Translations under genes and position numbers: made by a program
Part shown: in pieces, positions 31,810 through 43,171 of the stretch
Position numbering within the stretch: position 1 is the first letter of the stretch
Layout: each line of letters opens with the position of its first letter
The notes under the pieces: model-generated
The model's input: only the letters and a program-made list of their open reading frames with translations
Told to the model about the DNA's origin: nothing
Databases searched by the model: none
Assembly: GCA_007449985.2 (NCBI GenBank)
Contig: VIIQ02000212.1
Span: forward strand, 62,001-126,000
DNA from: Desmodesmus armatus
Lineage: Eukaryota; Chlorophyta; Chlorophyceae; Sphaeropleales; Scenedesmaceae
DNA length: 64,000 nucleotides
Reading direction: 5' to 3'

Positions 31810-34402
31810 ATGCGGGCCCTCTCCGTGTGCGTGCTGCTGTGCTCAGCATTAGTACTAACAAGTGCAGCCAAGCCCGGCCCCGCACTGTTCTCTGATTGGC
31901 TTGAGAAGCAGACCACAGCAGCTGCACCATCCTCAACTGCCAAGCCTGCTGCCTCCCCTGCCTACGAGGAGGCCGACTACGATTGGGGCTGCTTCACGGA
32001 GAAGAGATTTGGCAACTGCCGTGCCATTGGCTGCAGTGACTTCTGTGATGGCGAGGATTGCGAAACCGCACAACCTTGCTGGTCTACCTTCTATGCCGAG
32101 TGAGTCTTCTGCAGCTGCCTGGCAGGAGGATGGCATGTAGTGCTTACCGCTGCAAGCAGACGCCAGCTTGTCACCCTTTTAGAGCAGCTGCAGCTGAAGA
32201 CAAGGTCCCTGCTGCTTGCTGTTGCTTCTGCTGTTGCTGCGCAGGTCGACTCTGTCCTGTTGTGAGAAGCGGGAGTACGGAGATGACCAGCCCCCATCAC
32301 TCATCACCAACCTTGAGATCGGCACGTGTGAGATTACTGGGTTCGCTTTCAACAGATTCGACACCATACCTGTGGCCGGCTCCTCAGTTGCTGGCGTCAC
32401 CAAGGGCGGAACATTCCAGGCAGTCTGGTAGGTACATGTGCCAGAGCTACTTGGGGCAGGGCCGCATGTCTTTCATGCGCCGCAGTGTACTTCCAGCCAA
32501 CTTCAAGGAAACATCAATAGTGTCCTAGAACAAGGGGCGCGCATCACTTGCAGCAGGGATAGACCCAAGCCCGGTTGAAGCACTCAGGGCACAGCTGCTG
32601 AAGTTGTCTCAACCGTCAGCGGTTGCAGAAGACACTCAAAATCCCAGTCATTCAGCAGCAAGGCCAGCGTGCTTGTACCTGTGCCCGTGTGTCTGTTACG
32701 GCGGCAGCGCCGGCGCGCTGGCATACGCCATCAGCCATGCCTGACTTGTGCTGATCATAACTGCTTGCCCGCCTGAGTGCGCCGCACACTGTGTGTGACT
32801 CACCTTTGTGCTGCCTACCTGCCCATGATGCCATGTTTCCTTACAGCAACCTCCACCAAGGCGGGCAGTGTGACCACCCCTTCTGTGACTCCATGGTGCT
32901 GAGCTGGAAGGGTACTGCTTTTGCCACTCCTGCAGGTAAGGGTTAATTTCTGTACACTAAACCCTAATAGTACACTTCCATTGAAGCTTGACCCTAACAT
33001 CAAAGCAATGAGTGGTGCGTCCGCGCAGTAGAGGGGGCGGTGGCAACATCATGTGTACACTTGCTGGAATGCAAAAGCATCAACTAGAGGTGCACAGCTC
33101 GCTACCAGTGGGTGTGTTACCTTGTCCCTCCAGCTTGCATAAGTCAAATGTTACACATGATGAGCCCGCGTGCATGCCGTGTGCTGGTCCTGCACATGGC
33201 AGGCACATAGGCAGAACCCAGGCGCATGCCTACCCCAGGATTTGGTGTTTCCCCGTCTGAAACCGCCTTGCCCTCTCTGATGTCTGTACATGTCTTGCAC
33301 ACCCCCTGCAGTGAGCAAGACGAACCCCGCAGGGCCAGAGTACGAATGTGAAAGAGTGGAGGACCTGTTCCCCGGGTTTGAACTCCATAACATCCGCAAG
33401 AGTGGCCAGAAGACCGGCAAGCAGGCAGGCAAGAAGGCTGGCATGGGCGCCAAGAGGGGTCTCAAGGGGGAGGTTGGCGAGGTGGCTTACTACCACGACC
33501 CTTCTGCAGCCACCACCTACTACCAGGGCCGTGCCCTGATCCTGAGCGGCCCAGCCACTGTGTCCAGCCGCAAGTACAACATCAAGTACAGCACAGGTGA
33601 GCGAAGGAGGGATGCCATGCTCAGTGAGGTTTTGTGGCTCAGGGTACCCGTACCAAGTTACCCTGAGCCACTCAATCAAAGTAGGCCAGCAATTGATTGA
33701 GTGGGGGAAGGAGTGCGCTTGTGGATTGAGTGGGGGAAGGAGTGCGCTTATGGATTGCCAAGCCGCAGGGGCTGATCAGTCCTCAATTTTGATGAGCCAG
33801 TGTGCAGCATGCTGCACTTTTGCACCACCCACTGGTGACCAGCTGGCGGTCCAAACTCCTAGGCTCGCACGAGTTCTGGGAGAATATTGCACTTGGGTCG
33901 ACCATGTCTGTACAGCCTGGTTCAAGTCACACAACATGTGTATTGCAACGTGATGTTACTGTTGCCGCTCTGCCATGCTGTGATGTCATGATGCGTCCTG
34001 CAGCTTTCATCGACTTCACATATGACTGGTGAGTGGTGGCTGTTCGACGTCACGCGCGTGCAAGATGCTGACATGCTATATGCACATGCTTGCTGTCGAT
34101 CCTGGCCACACCGACAGCACCGCCAGTAGTAGTTTCTTTGCCCTTTGATCAGCACACGGCAACAACAGGTCTTGCTAGCGAATCGCTTGAACAGGAGAAG
34201 TAGCATGTGGTGCGCAAGGATTCTGACTGCGCATACGCGCGTGCTTTTTCTGCACTGCCATGCTCTGCTGTGCCACAGGGCCCCCGATGTTGATGGCATA
34301 ACTGAGGTCCCAATCACTGTCAGCGGAGCCGAGGCCGCCAACATGCACATGGTCCAGCCTTGGACCTACACTGTCAGGCTCAACAAGGACGGGAAGTACT
34401 GA
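31810..34402 (+). CDS. Family A secreted Cys-rich protein, copy 3 (331 aa)
   Basis: Six exons, 31810-32099, 32245-32427, 32847-32935, 33312-33596, 34004-34028 and 34279-34402, sum to 996 nt. Compared with copies 1 and 2, the third exon is split by an extra intron (32936-33311) between ATPA and VSKTN. The signal peptide is MRALSVCVLLCSALVLTSA. The Cys cluster is slightly changed (NCRAIGCSDFC), while SCCEKREYGDD and GGQCDHPFCDSMVLSW are kept. The basic linker differs: KSGQKTGKQAGKKAG replaces the KPAPPKA repeats, so this spacer evolves freely while its charge is kept. The 25-nt exon encodes FIDFTYD and the last exon ends EAANMHMVQPWTY. Function unknown. Confidence 0.78.
33635..33752. repeat. 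Stem-loop and 29-bp tandem repeat in family A copy 3 intron
   Basis: TGGCTCAGGGTA (33635) pairs with TACCCTGAGCCA (33659-33670). Just after it, GATTGAGTGGGGGAAGGAGT is repeated at 33695 and 33724. Confidence 0.7.
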
Positions 34403-36009
34403 AGGCCGCGCTGTGAAACACACTGAGTGCCTGCACATGCCTCCCAGGAGCTACTAGTATATGCGCTGCGCTGGAAAGATGTTGTGCTGGGGCTGTTGGG
34501 CTGACTGGTGTACAATGGGAAGACGCGCAGTTGATTCGTTGTGGTTTTGTGTTGGTAGCCCATCAGGCTGCGCACCATGAGTGCCAGTACCGTGCAGGTG
34601 ACCCTGCCCCTAGGGTGCAGGGGAGCTACTAGTATGCACTGGAATGGTGTCGTGCTGGGCTGTTGAGCTGGGCGCTTCGCACCGGGACAAGAAGACGTAG
34701 CTGCGTTGCTGCGTTTTTGTGATGGTGGCTGCGCCTGCAGATACAGTGACGCAGCGGTGTGCATGCGCCACACGCACCAGGGTGGGCCTGATGCATGCGG
34801 ATTAGGCTCGTAAGGGACGTGTGTGCTGGATGCGCTTTGTTTGTGTTGTGACCCTCAGCTTTGACCTCAGTTTGACCTGCATGGAGCTGGAACCAGCAAT
34901 GCAGCTGTGACAGCTGCACGGGGACCGTCCCGATACTATCATTACAACGCTTGCAATGCCGCGGTGCTTGTAGCGTTTGGTTAACTTACCCAGTACTTGT
35001 AGACTTGTGACTACCGTAGTAGTGTGACTAGTTGATGTAGCAATGCCGTACCCCCAGCTGGTGTAACATGCCTTCAAGTGGCATCACCCTTAGACTGGGT
35101 GAAATAGACTAGGGAGCTATCGTAGCTGTCAGCGGCGTGTTTGGTGAGCGGCATCAGACAGCTGGCGGTTGGGTACAGCAGGGTACTGTGGGGAGCTTGC
35201 ACGACAGCACAAGTCCAGCAGTTTGCTGTCAACAGGGCCCCAGGGCGGCTGTTGTCGATCACTCCTTGCTTGCATGCAGACTCTCATGCAGCGTGAGACT
35301 GGCATACGCAAGGCGGCAGGCGCAAGTAGTGTGTGGCGGAAGACAACACAATATGACTGTGCAGGCAACTGGTTTGCCTTGTTGATTTCCGTTGATGTAG
35401 ACTAGAAGGGTTCTGTGCAGTAATGAAAGCAATTGAATGGCTCACTTGTACTGCAGCAACCTTGACTTTGTCTGGCAGACAAATCAGCTTCACACGCTCA
35501 AGCTCCTATGCCAGCTGCACATGCATACGCATCACTAATGCATTACTACTACTTTTCGTTGGCAGACACGGCAGCTTCAGCCTCTGCGATCTTACTACAA
35601 CGCTCAAGCTCTTATGCCAGGCTGGCCCAGATGCAGGTGTTGGTGCTGTTGTGGCCCTCCCAGGCACACCCTTGTGACATAGAACACCCCTGAAGCACGA
35701 AACAGAGGTCCTGAAGTACGGCAGAGAAGCATCTTTAGTTCACTGCAAGCCTGATTCGCGGGTCTGACAGACTGCCAGCTGAGGTTGACCACATGCAGGG
35801 GTCAAACGTCGATCCCTCGGTCAACGCCGCAGACTTCTCACACAAGCGGCGGTGTATGAGTCTGCTTGCTTGGTAATTGATATTCTTAGCTGGGGCGCTT
35901 GAAGGCATAGACAGATCTGAGATCACATGCCAGTTTGCCGAGCTGGGCTGAGGCGAGGTGCAATCCACTCCTTCTTCTTCGCTGGCAATACATCTTTGCT
36001 CTTGGAAAC
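34403..36009. other. Intergenic between family A and PLGG1-like gene
   Basis: No supported exon. Contains the third copy of the dispersed repeat (35508-35640). The last part is presumably promoter and 5' UTR of the PLGG1-like gene. Confidence 0.4.
35508..35640. repeat. Dispersed repeat, third copy
   Basis: CAGCTGCACATGCATACGCA, GCATCACTAATGCATTACTA and CAGCTTCAGCCTCTGCGATC match the copies at 27022-27390 closely, about 8 kb away and on the same strand. Confidence 0.8.
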
Positions 36010-37355
36010 ATGCATGCAACTGCACGCATGCAGTTTCCAAGGTGCCACGTCACTCATCAGCACTTTGTGCCAAGCTTCGGCACCGGGGTCAGGCGAGCAG
36101 CAGCGGTTGCTAAAGCTACAGCAGGTATGTCTATCGTCTTAGAGGCTTGGAAGCACGCGGATCTTGACACTGGCCTCGGCCAAAATGACCCCCTGGGGGT
36201 GCACCCCCAGGGGGTCACAAGCGTCCCCTGTGATGGAGATGGGATAAGCAGTACAGCATTGCTTAAGCACTACTGCACTTCCTGCTGAAGCAGTGTGTCG
36301 TCCCTCATATTCCTCACCAGTGGTGGGCGCCTCCAGAGGGATCCCTTGCCCACCCCCTCATGCTATACCGCTGCTCACGCGCATCCCACATCCCCCCATC
36401 CATCCACCCCCGCCCCAGCCACCCCACCCCAACCTACCCACCCCTACCCACCCACCCACCCTTCCTCCTATTCACCCACCCACCCACCCTGTGTCTCCTG
36501 CTCACTCGTCCCACCTCGCCCACCCCCCCCCCTCTTCCAACTCTTACCGCAGCGCATACTGCACAAATCTGCGGACTAAGGTGTCCTCGTGGCGTGTGAC
36601 AGCATAGTCTGCATAAGTGGTGTACAGGGGCTCGTGGGGTTGGGGGCACCCCCCTCCCCCTCTCGCACACAACCCCTCCAGCCTCTGCCCTCCTTCGGCA
36701 CGCTCCTGCCTGTCCTGCTGCCCAGCATAATGGGGCAATCGCGGTGCAGTCACACCCGCTCTCCCCTCAAGCAACGCGCAGGGCCAGGCCGCTCATGCCA
36801 ACGCTCTCTCCCTCACACTCTCCCCTGCTGCTCTCCCCTGCTGCTCTCTCTGTCTCTGCTTCCGCCCATTCTCGATCACCGTTGCCTGCAGGCACACTAA
36901 GTTCCCTTCTGCCCCCTCTGCTCACCCTCACAGTTCCACAGGTAGCCAGGGACCTGTCCCCTGCAGCGCGGTCGCAGCAGTCCCCCTCTTGGCTGAAGCA
37001 GCAGTCCCACAGCCTCTGTCAGTGACGCCACCCCAACCCAGAATCGTCTGTCAGCTACAACTCCCTTTGCCATTCCCCCTCATTCCACTGTCACTGATAC
37101 CCCTCAGCCTTCCACACCCCTGCCCTAACCGCCCACACCACCACCTCCACCACCTCCAATCCTATCCACATTTTATCCTGCAGGCCCCTCAAGTGGCCGT
37201 ACTCCAACCCCCAGCACCAGCAGCAGCGCCAGCGCCGGCGGCGCGCGCGGCGACAGCAGCAGCCCCTCCCCTACAGGCTCTGTCAGCAATGCTATTGTCA
37301 GTTTCTTCGATGATTTGACCCGGGGGTCTGTCAGTATCGATGAAGGTGATGAACC

Positions 37356-37402
<47 letters not shown>

Positions 37403-40400
37403 CCCCAGCAGCAATAGCAGCGGCAGATGCAGCAGCTGGGAAGGTTGCAGCAGGAAAGAATGGTGGTGCAGCAGGGGAGTGGGATGCAGCTGCTGTTGCT
37501 GTGGTGGCTGCGGCAGCAGCACTGGCATCAATGGAAGAAACCAGTGATCTGCCTCCTGCTGCTGCTGCTGCTGCTGCTGGTGCTGGTGCTGGTCGCAGTG
37601 ACGCCAGCAGCAGTGGCGGCAAGGTCGCTGCCAGTTCGAAGGGTATAACTGCCACCCCTGCTGCTGCTGCTGCTGCTGGTCGCAGTGACGCCAGCAGCAG
37701 TGGCAACAAGACCGCTGCCAGTTCCCAGGGTGTACCTGCTGCTGCTGCTGCTGCGAAACAGCCGGACACCACACCGGCTCCTGCTGCTGCAGGCACAGGC
37801 CGCACCAGCACCAGCAGTGTAAGCAAGCAGAACCCCCCAGCACAAGTCACCCTCGCAGCCGGCAGCAGTGGCAGCAATGCCGGCAGCAGTGGCGGCAGCA
37901 ATGGCGGCAGCAGTGGCGGCAGCAGTGGCGGCAGCAGTGGCAGCAGCCGCCAGGCTGTAGCAGAGGAGGCTGTGAGGGGTGCTGGTGGTGGTTTGCAGTC
38001 AGGGGCCCTGGGGCTGTCAACAGCAGCAACAGCAGTAGGGGAGGAGGGGGCTGGTGCGGCTGTTGGAGCAGTAGTGACGTGGCTGGTGCAGGGGTTGGTG
38101 GGTGTGGCGCTGCTGCAGGGGCTGAAGATGGCAGTGGAGGCAGCAGCGCAACAGGTCAGACTGGGGCCTGGGGGTAGGGGGTTGAAAGGTTTTGAAGTCT
38201 GGGGAGTGGGAGCAGTCGAGGGCAGGCAGTTAGGCAGGGACAGCTACTAGCAGATGGAGGGACGTGCGTGTCTAGCCACAGGAAGTGTGTGTGTGTGGTG
38301 CCACCAGTGGTGGTGGGGGGGGGGGCTGCTGCAGTGGCAGTTGCAGTGAAGCTGGTGAGACTGGGGGCTTGGGGGTTCTGGGGCTTTTTGGTGGTGGTGG
38401 GGGGGGGGGTGTTGTGTTCCTGAAACGCTTCTAGCAGATGAAGCGATAGCGGTGAGGCAGGTGGGGGGGGGGGGGGGTGTACAGCAGTGTGTGGGGGTGA
38501 GGGGGCGGGGTTGGTGCTGCACCGGCGCATGGGTTGGTGGGTGTGGTGCTGCTGCAGGGGCTGAAGGCAGCAGTGGAGGCAGCGATGCAGCAGGTGAGAC
38601 TGGGGGGCCTAGGGTTACGGAATCTGGGGCTTTTCGATGGTGCGGGGGGGGGGGGGGGGTTTGCACACATACTGGCAGATGAAGTGACAGCCGTGCGGCA
38701 GGATGGGGACATTGTGCAGCAGTGAGCGTGGGTGTGGCTTCACTCAGTGCTGCTGCTACTGCTGCCGCTGCTGCTGCGGCACGTACCTTGATGAAAACTG
38801 CTGCTGCTGCAGGTTGGCATGACAGCCATCCCCCCAGCAGCGCTAAGCATGCTGGCAGTCTCAGCGCTGCTGGCAGCAGCAGGTCCTGCAACGGCAGACA
38901 GGCTCGTAGGTCTGTTGGATGCTGCTGTTGCACCCATCCCCTCCAACACCCCCCCCTCCCCAAAACTCCTGGACGCCGGTTCACTCAGTGCTGCTACTGC
39001 TGCCGTTGCTGCTGCGGCGGTATGTACCCCGCTCAAACCGCTGCCGCTGCTGCTGTTACTGCAGGTTGGCGTGACAGCCATTCCCCCAGCAGTGCTAAGC
39101 ATGCTGGCAGTCCTCCTGCTGCTAGCAGCAGTAGGTCCTGCAACGGCAGACAGGCTCGTAGGTCTGTTTGATGCTGCTGTTGCCCCCCTCCCCTCCCCTG
39201 CACCCCCCCTCCCCAAAACTCCTGGACGCCGGTTCACTCAGTGCTGCTACTGCTGCCGTTGCTGCTGCGGCGGTATGTACCCCGCTCAAACCGCTGCTGC
39301 TGCTGCTGCTGCTGCAGGTGGGCGTGACAGCTGTTCCCCCGGCTGTGCTAAGCATGCTGGCAGTCCCAGCGCTGCTAGCAGCAGCAGGTCCTGCAACGGC
39401 AGACAGGCTCGTGAATCTGTTTGATGCTACTGTTGCCCCTTGGACCACCGATCTGCTGGGGCTGTTTTTTCTCCCGGCTGTGGCGATACTGCCGGTGCTG
39501 CTGAGGGGTATGCAAGGTGGGTGTGCTGCTCGCGCTGTGCTGTGTTGTGCCGTGCAATGCTGTGCTGTGCGGTGCGGTGCGGTCTAAGCGCGCGCATCGT
39601 CAGCACATGCTCCTGTGATGTTAGATTGTTGCTGCTTGTCTTGTCCGCTTTCCTGCTGCGCCCTGCTGTGGTGTTGCTGCATGTGTCTTGTCTCTAAGCT
39701 GTGACCGCCTGCGATGTGCTGTGCTGGTGCTGTGCTGGCATCTCTTATCGTATGCTGTGCTGCGCTATGCAGGATCTGACTTGGCGGGACTGCTGAGCGT
39801 TGCTGCAGTCAGCACAGCCGCAACACTACTGCTCACTGCATCAGTCGCTGGAAGGATAATAAGGCAGGAAGCCCCTACATCAGCAGCACCAGCGCACCAA
39901 CCGCGCGCAGCAGCAGCATCGCAACAGTCAGCAGCAACAGCAGCGGCAGAGGGTAGCGGGCGTGGCTACAGGCTTACGTCTGGCCCTGCTGCTGCTGTGC
40001 TGTTCTCGCTGTCATTTCTGGCAGCGGCTGGACCCCTGGCCCTCACTAGGTGAGGCAGGCACTATGTGACAGCAACCAACTTTGAATTTGAATTTGGAAT
40101 CTGAATATGACTTGTACTTTGACTTTGAGAGTGAGAAGTTTATGTTCAGTGCCAGAAGGATACCGTTGTACATATCTGCTGGGCCAAAAGCTGCTTGTCG
40201 GTCGCTGTTGTGTGTGCCCCCTTCTTGCCATGTGTGGTGTGCCCCCTGTATGGCCACACATGCATTTGCTGGACAGGCGCGCGCGCGCCTGTTGTTGCTT
40301 GCGCCGTGCGCCATCAGCTGGTGCGTCACCGACACAAGGGTGCTGCCGCGCTGTGCGCGCGCACATTCCTGCTCGGGCGCCTAGGTGCACCTACACATGT

Positions 40401-43171
40401 TGCAGCGTGGTGTAACCATCACATCCATGTCCGTGCCCTGCGCGCCTGCCTGCGTGCCGCTTGCTTTGCAATTGCTTGCTTTGCAATTGCTTGTCTGTGC
40501 CTGCCCAGCTATAGCGGAAAATGCTGCCTTTTCACGCACCCATCAAACCCCCTGCCTGCCTGCAGGCTGCACGCACGCCATGGCGATCCATCCTGACGCA
40601 TGGATCACCTGCCTGCATACCTGCCTGCATGCCCACCCCGTGCACCCGCGTGTGATGCAGCTGCAGTGATGCTGGCATTCTGTACTGTCTCTCTGCCTGA
40701 CTTTGCGCCTGCCTGCCATGCTGCCCGCCTGCCTTTCCTCCTGCCCGCCTACCCTGTCTATCTGCCTGCGCACTCGGACTGCGCCCACACATGTTGCAGC
40801 CTAATGATTCTGTGCCCGTCCCTCTGCCTCCCCTGTGCCTGCCTGCCTCCCTGCCTTGCCGCCTGCCTGTTGACCCGCCTGCGCACCTGTTGACGCCCAC
40901 ACAGGCATGCAGCCAACACAGTTTCTGCCTACCTCCGCGGCCTGTCTACGTATGCGTGCACCCTGCCTGTGCCCACACATAATAATGCCTACTACTTGCC
41001 AACTTGCTGCATGTGTCCCTCTGCCTCCCCGTGTTCCCGCCTTTTTTCCTGCAGGTTTTCCCCGGCCACGATTGGGCTACCTGCATGCATACCTGCGCAC
41101 ACCCACCCAACTTGCCGCCAGTAATACTCTGCATGTTGCTCTGCCTGTCTTTTGCGTTCCCGCCCTTTCTCCTGCAGGTTCTCCCCGGCCACTTTTGGTG
41201 CCGCCATGGCCCTCCCTGTGGGCTTTGCCTGGTCCCTGTGGGGCTACCTGTCAGCACGAGTATACTTGCAGCAGCAGCAGCAGCTGCAGGAAAATGGCGG
41301 GAAAACGACAGGCTGGCTGAGTCCTGTGCTGGCCAGTGCAGTGGCGGCCAACATAGGGGTGGCCTGGCATGGCAGCATAATGGGCTGGGGCTACCTGGGC
41401 GCACTGGCACGCTACTATGCAGGAGATGTGAGTATGTTCCCTTGCTTTGTTGTTGATGTGGTGTTTGAGGGTGGGTTTTGACCGTCAGAGGAGTTGAAAT
41501 GTACGAAGTACTGTAGAGTGGGCAGGGACTACAGCGCTGGCATACTACTATGCAGGAGATATGAGGGTGTTTGTGTTGTGGTGCTGAGTTGACCAAATTG
41601 ATGTGCACATGCATATGTGCGTGCCACGCACGGTGCATGTTGACATGCACACTGACTATCCGTCCTCTGACCATGCTTTTCTGCTGCTGCTGCTGCTGCG
41701 TCTTCCCTCACCCTGTTTTCATCCCATGTATGCAGGTGCCAGGGGCCGGTGAGCTGCTTGTTGCCCCTCTGGGTGTTGCCCTGACAGCCCTAGGCTTCCT
41801 TATCCACAAGCACAGGGCCTCCATTCGCCTGCCAGCCATTGCTGCTGCGTCGCTGCTGTCGGGTGCAGTGAGTGTGGCAACGAGTGTGGCTGCGGCCAAG
41901 CTGCTGGGAGTCAGTGCAGGTGAGTGTCAGTAGGAACTAAGTTTTCAGAGGGCGCGCACGTGTGCACACACGTGGTGTGTTTGAGGGGGGCCGCACAAAC
42001 CTGTGTTTTGCAGTCCTTGCAGCGCGCGCGGGGTGGGCGGGATCAAAGCTGTGTTGTGCAGCCTTTGAAGTGCATGCGCGCGGCGGGGTGGTGTGTGTGT
42101 GTGTGTGGAAGGGGGGGGATACACCCTGGTCTGCAGTCGTCAGGGCGCGCGCAAAGGGGGCGCGAGGCACATGTTTTGCAGCCCTTAAAGCACAGGCATG
42201 CGCGCACAGGGGAGGGGGGGGTCGGCGCGGGGGGGGGGGGGGGAGGAGAAACCCTTGTTACGCAGTCTTTGAGGCGCGCGGGGGGGGGGGGGGGGGGGGA
42301 GGGGAGGTTGCAGTCTGGTCAAGTGCATGCGCGCGTGTCGCGGGAGGGGGGGTGGTGTTTGGAACAAACCCTTGTTCTGCAGTCTGCAGGGCGTGCTTGA
42401 AGGGGGTGGGCCCCACGGTGGGGGTAGGGGAAATGTGGGAAAACTGCTTTCTACACTCCTTATTGTGCGCGCGTGGGGGGCAGGGGGTGGGGGACAAAAC
42501 TTGTGTCCACGGTGGGGGTAGGGGAAATGGGGGAAAACTTTCTACACTCCTTATTGTGCGCGCGTGGGGGGCAGGGGGTGGGGGACAAAACTTGTGTGCT
42601 GCAGTCTTATAGGTGCGTGCGCGGGGGGTGGGGGGGGCACATCTGTAGTCTGCAGTCATGCGCAACCAGTCATTACGTGTACTGTCAAGGGGGCCTCGCT
42701 CCTGGCGCCCCTGAATGCACAGTACTGTGTTCCGTAGTGACTGTCATTTTTGCCTGTGTTTGCCCTGCCTGTTTTGCAGAGTGGGCAAGGGCCCTCATTC
42801 CCAGAAGTGTAACCGCAAGCACAGCCTCACACTTTGCTCGTGCCATCGGCGCACCGGTGGAATGCACCGGCTTGGTAGTGCTGCTGCAGGCAGCAGTGAC
42901 TGTGTCACTCGGCCGGCTGCTGCTGACGGCTGTTGGCGGCAGCAATGGCAGCAGTGGCGGCAGCAGTGGCAGCAGGGGCGGCAGGCTGAGTGCTGCTGCT
43001 GCTGGTACTGCTGTTGGGGCGACTGCAGGTGTGATGGGGTTGGCGGGTGTGTGTGGGAGTGAGGTGGCATTGGCCAACGGTGCTGTGGCGTATGCGTTTG
43101 TGGTGGTGTTTTGGAGTGTGCTGACTGCAATGCCTGGGGTGGCTGCTGCTCTTGCTGCCTTGGTTGCTTGA
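36010..43171 (+). CDS. PLGG1: PLGG1-like plastid glycolate/glycerate transporter (LrgA-LrgB)
   Basis: Proposed exons 36010-36124, 37184-38154, 39318-39516, 39773-40049, 41178-41427, 41736-41919 and 42780-43171 sum to 2,388 nt (795 aa), all phases matching. In plants this inner-envelope carrier exchanges photorespiratory glycolate and glycerate. The N-terminus (MQFPRCHVTHQHFVPSFGTG) resembles a transit peptide. A long Ala/Ser/Gly low-complexity region follows. The LrgA-like part has GPATADRLVNLFDATVAP and LLGLFFLPAVAILPVLL. The LrgB-like part has VPGAGELLVAPLGVALTALG, IPRSVTASTASHFARAIGAP and SEVALANGAVAYAFVVVFWS, matching the order of plant PLGG1. Most hydrophobic segments are intact, so it should be functional. 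The first exon is the least certain; its donor phase fits the second exon. The gene is littered with partial duplications of its own exons, listed separately. The assignment rests on family resemblance by eye. Confidence 0.8.
36186..36217. repeat. 32-bp perfect palindrome
   Basis: TGACCCCCTGGGGGTG (36186-36201) is followed directly by its exact reverse complement (36202-36217). It lies in the first intron of the PLGG1-like gene. Confidence 0.9.
36377..36540. repeat. CCCA/CCCT-rich simple repeat
   Basis: Nearly pure pyrimidine plus A, with repeated CCACCC units, in the first intron of the PLGG1-like gene. It resembles the tract at 11458-11650. Confidence 0.85.
38090..38720 (+). repeat. Duplicated exon end and poly-G runs in PLGG1 intron 2
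   Basis: The end of exon 2 with its donor (about 38090-38160, encoding GLVGVALLQGLKMAVEAA) recurs at about 38530-38605 (GLVGVVLLQGLKAAVEAA then GTGAGA). Between and after are four G runs of ten or more bases (about 38318, 38399, 38464 and 38645) and two related GATGAAG...GTG.GGCAG blocks. Confidence 0.8.
38739..39516 (+). repeat. Tandem triplication of the LrgA exon (252/253-bp period)
   Basis: Acceptor plus exon start occurs at 38813, 39065 and 39318. The copies encode GVTAIPPAVLSMLAV and GPATADRLVGLFDAAVAP with few changes. Only the third copy continues into LLGLFFLPAVAILPVLL and a donor joining the next exon in phase. Copy 1 has a possible donor (GCGGCG/GTATGT after 39019) that would make an in-frame 207-nt cassette. 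The 253-bp second spacing puts copy 3 in another frame relative to copies 1 and 2. Confidence 0.88.
41008..41199 (+). repeat. 123-bp duplication of acceptor and exon start in PLGG1
   Basis: TTTTCCTGCAGGTTTTCCCC (about 41045-41064) and TTCTCCTGCAGGTTCTCCCC (about 41168-41187) are parallel copies, both preceded by a GTTCCCGCC block and followed by CGGCCAC. Only the second leads into conserved protein (TFGAAMALPVGFAWSLWGYL). Confidence 0.85.
41401..41566 (+). repeat. Duplicated exon end and donor in PLGG1
   Basis: The exon end CTACTATGCAGGAGATGTGA at 41412 recurs in the following intron as CTACTATGCAGGAGATATGA at 41545. The second copy has lost the GT of the donor. Confidence 0.8.
41960..42660. 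repeat. G-rich degenerate minisatellite in PLGG1 intron 6
   Basis: Units of roughly 60-95 bp with GTT.TGCAGTC..T followed by GCGCGCG and long G runs repeat through the intron. The clearest pair is CCACGGTGGGGGTAGGGGAA at 42413 and 42507 (94-bp offset). The density of G runs suggests quadruplex potential on the coding strand. The intron is 860 nt in all. Confidence 0.8.
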
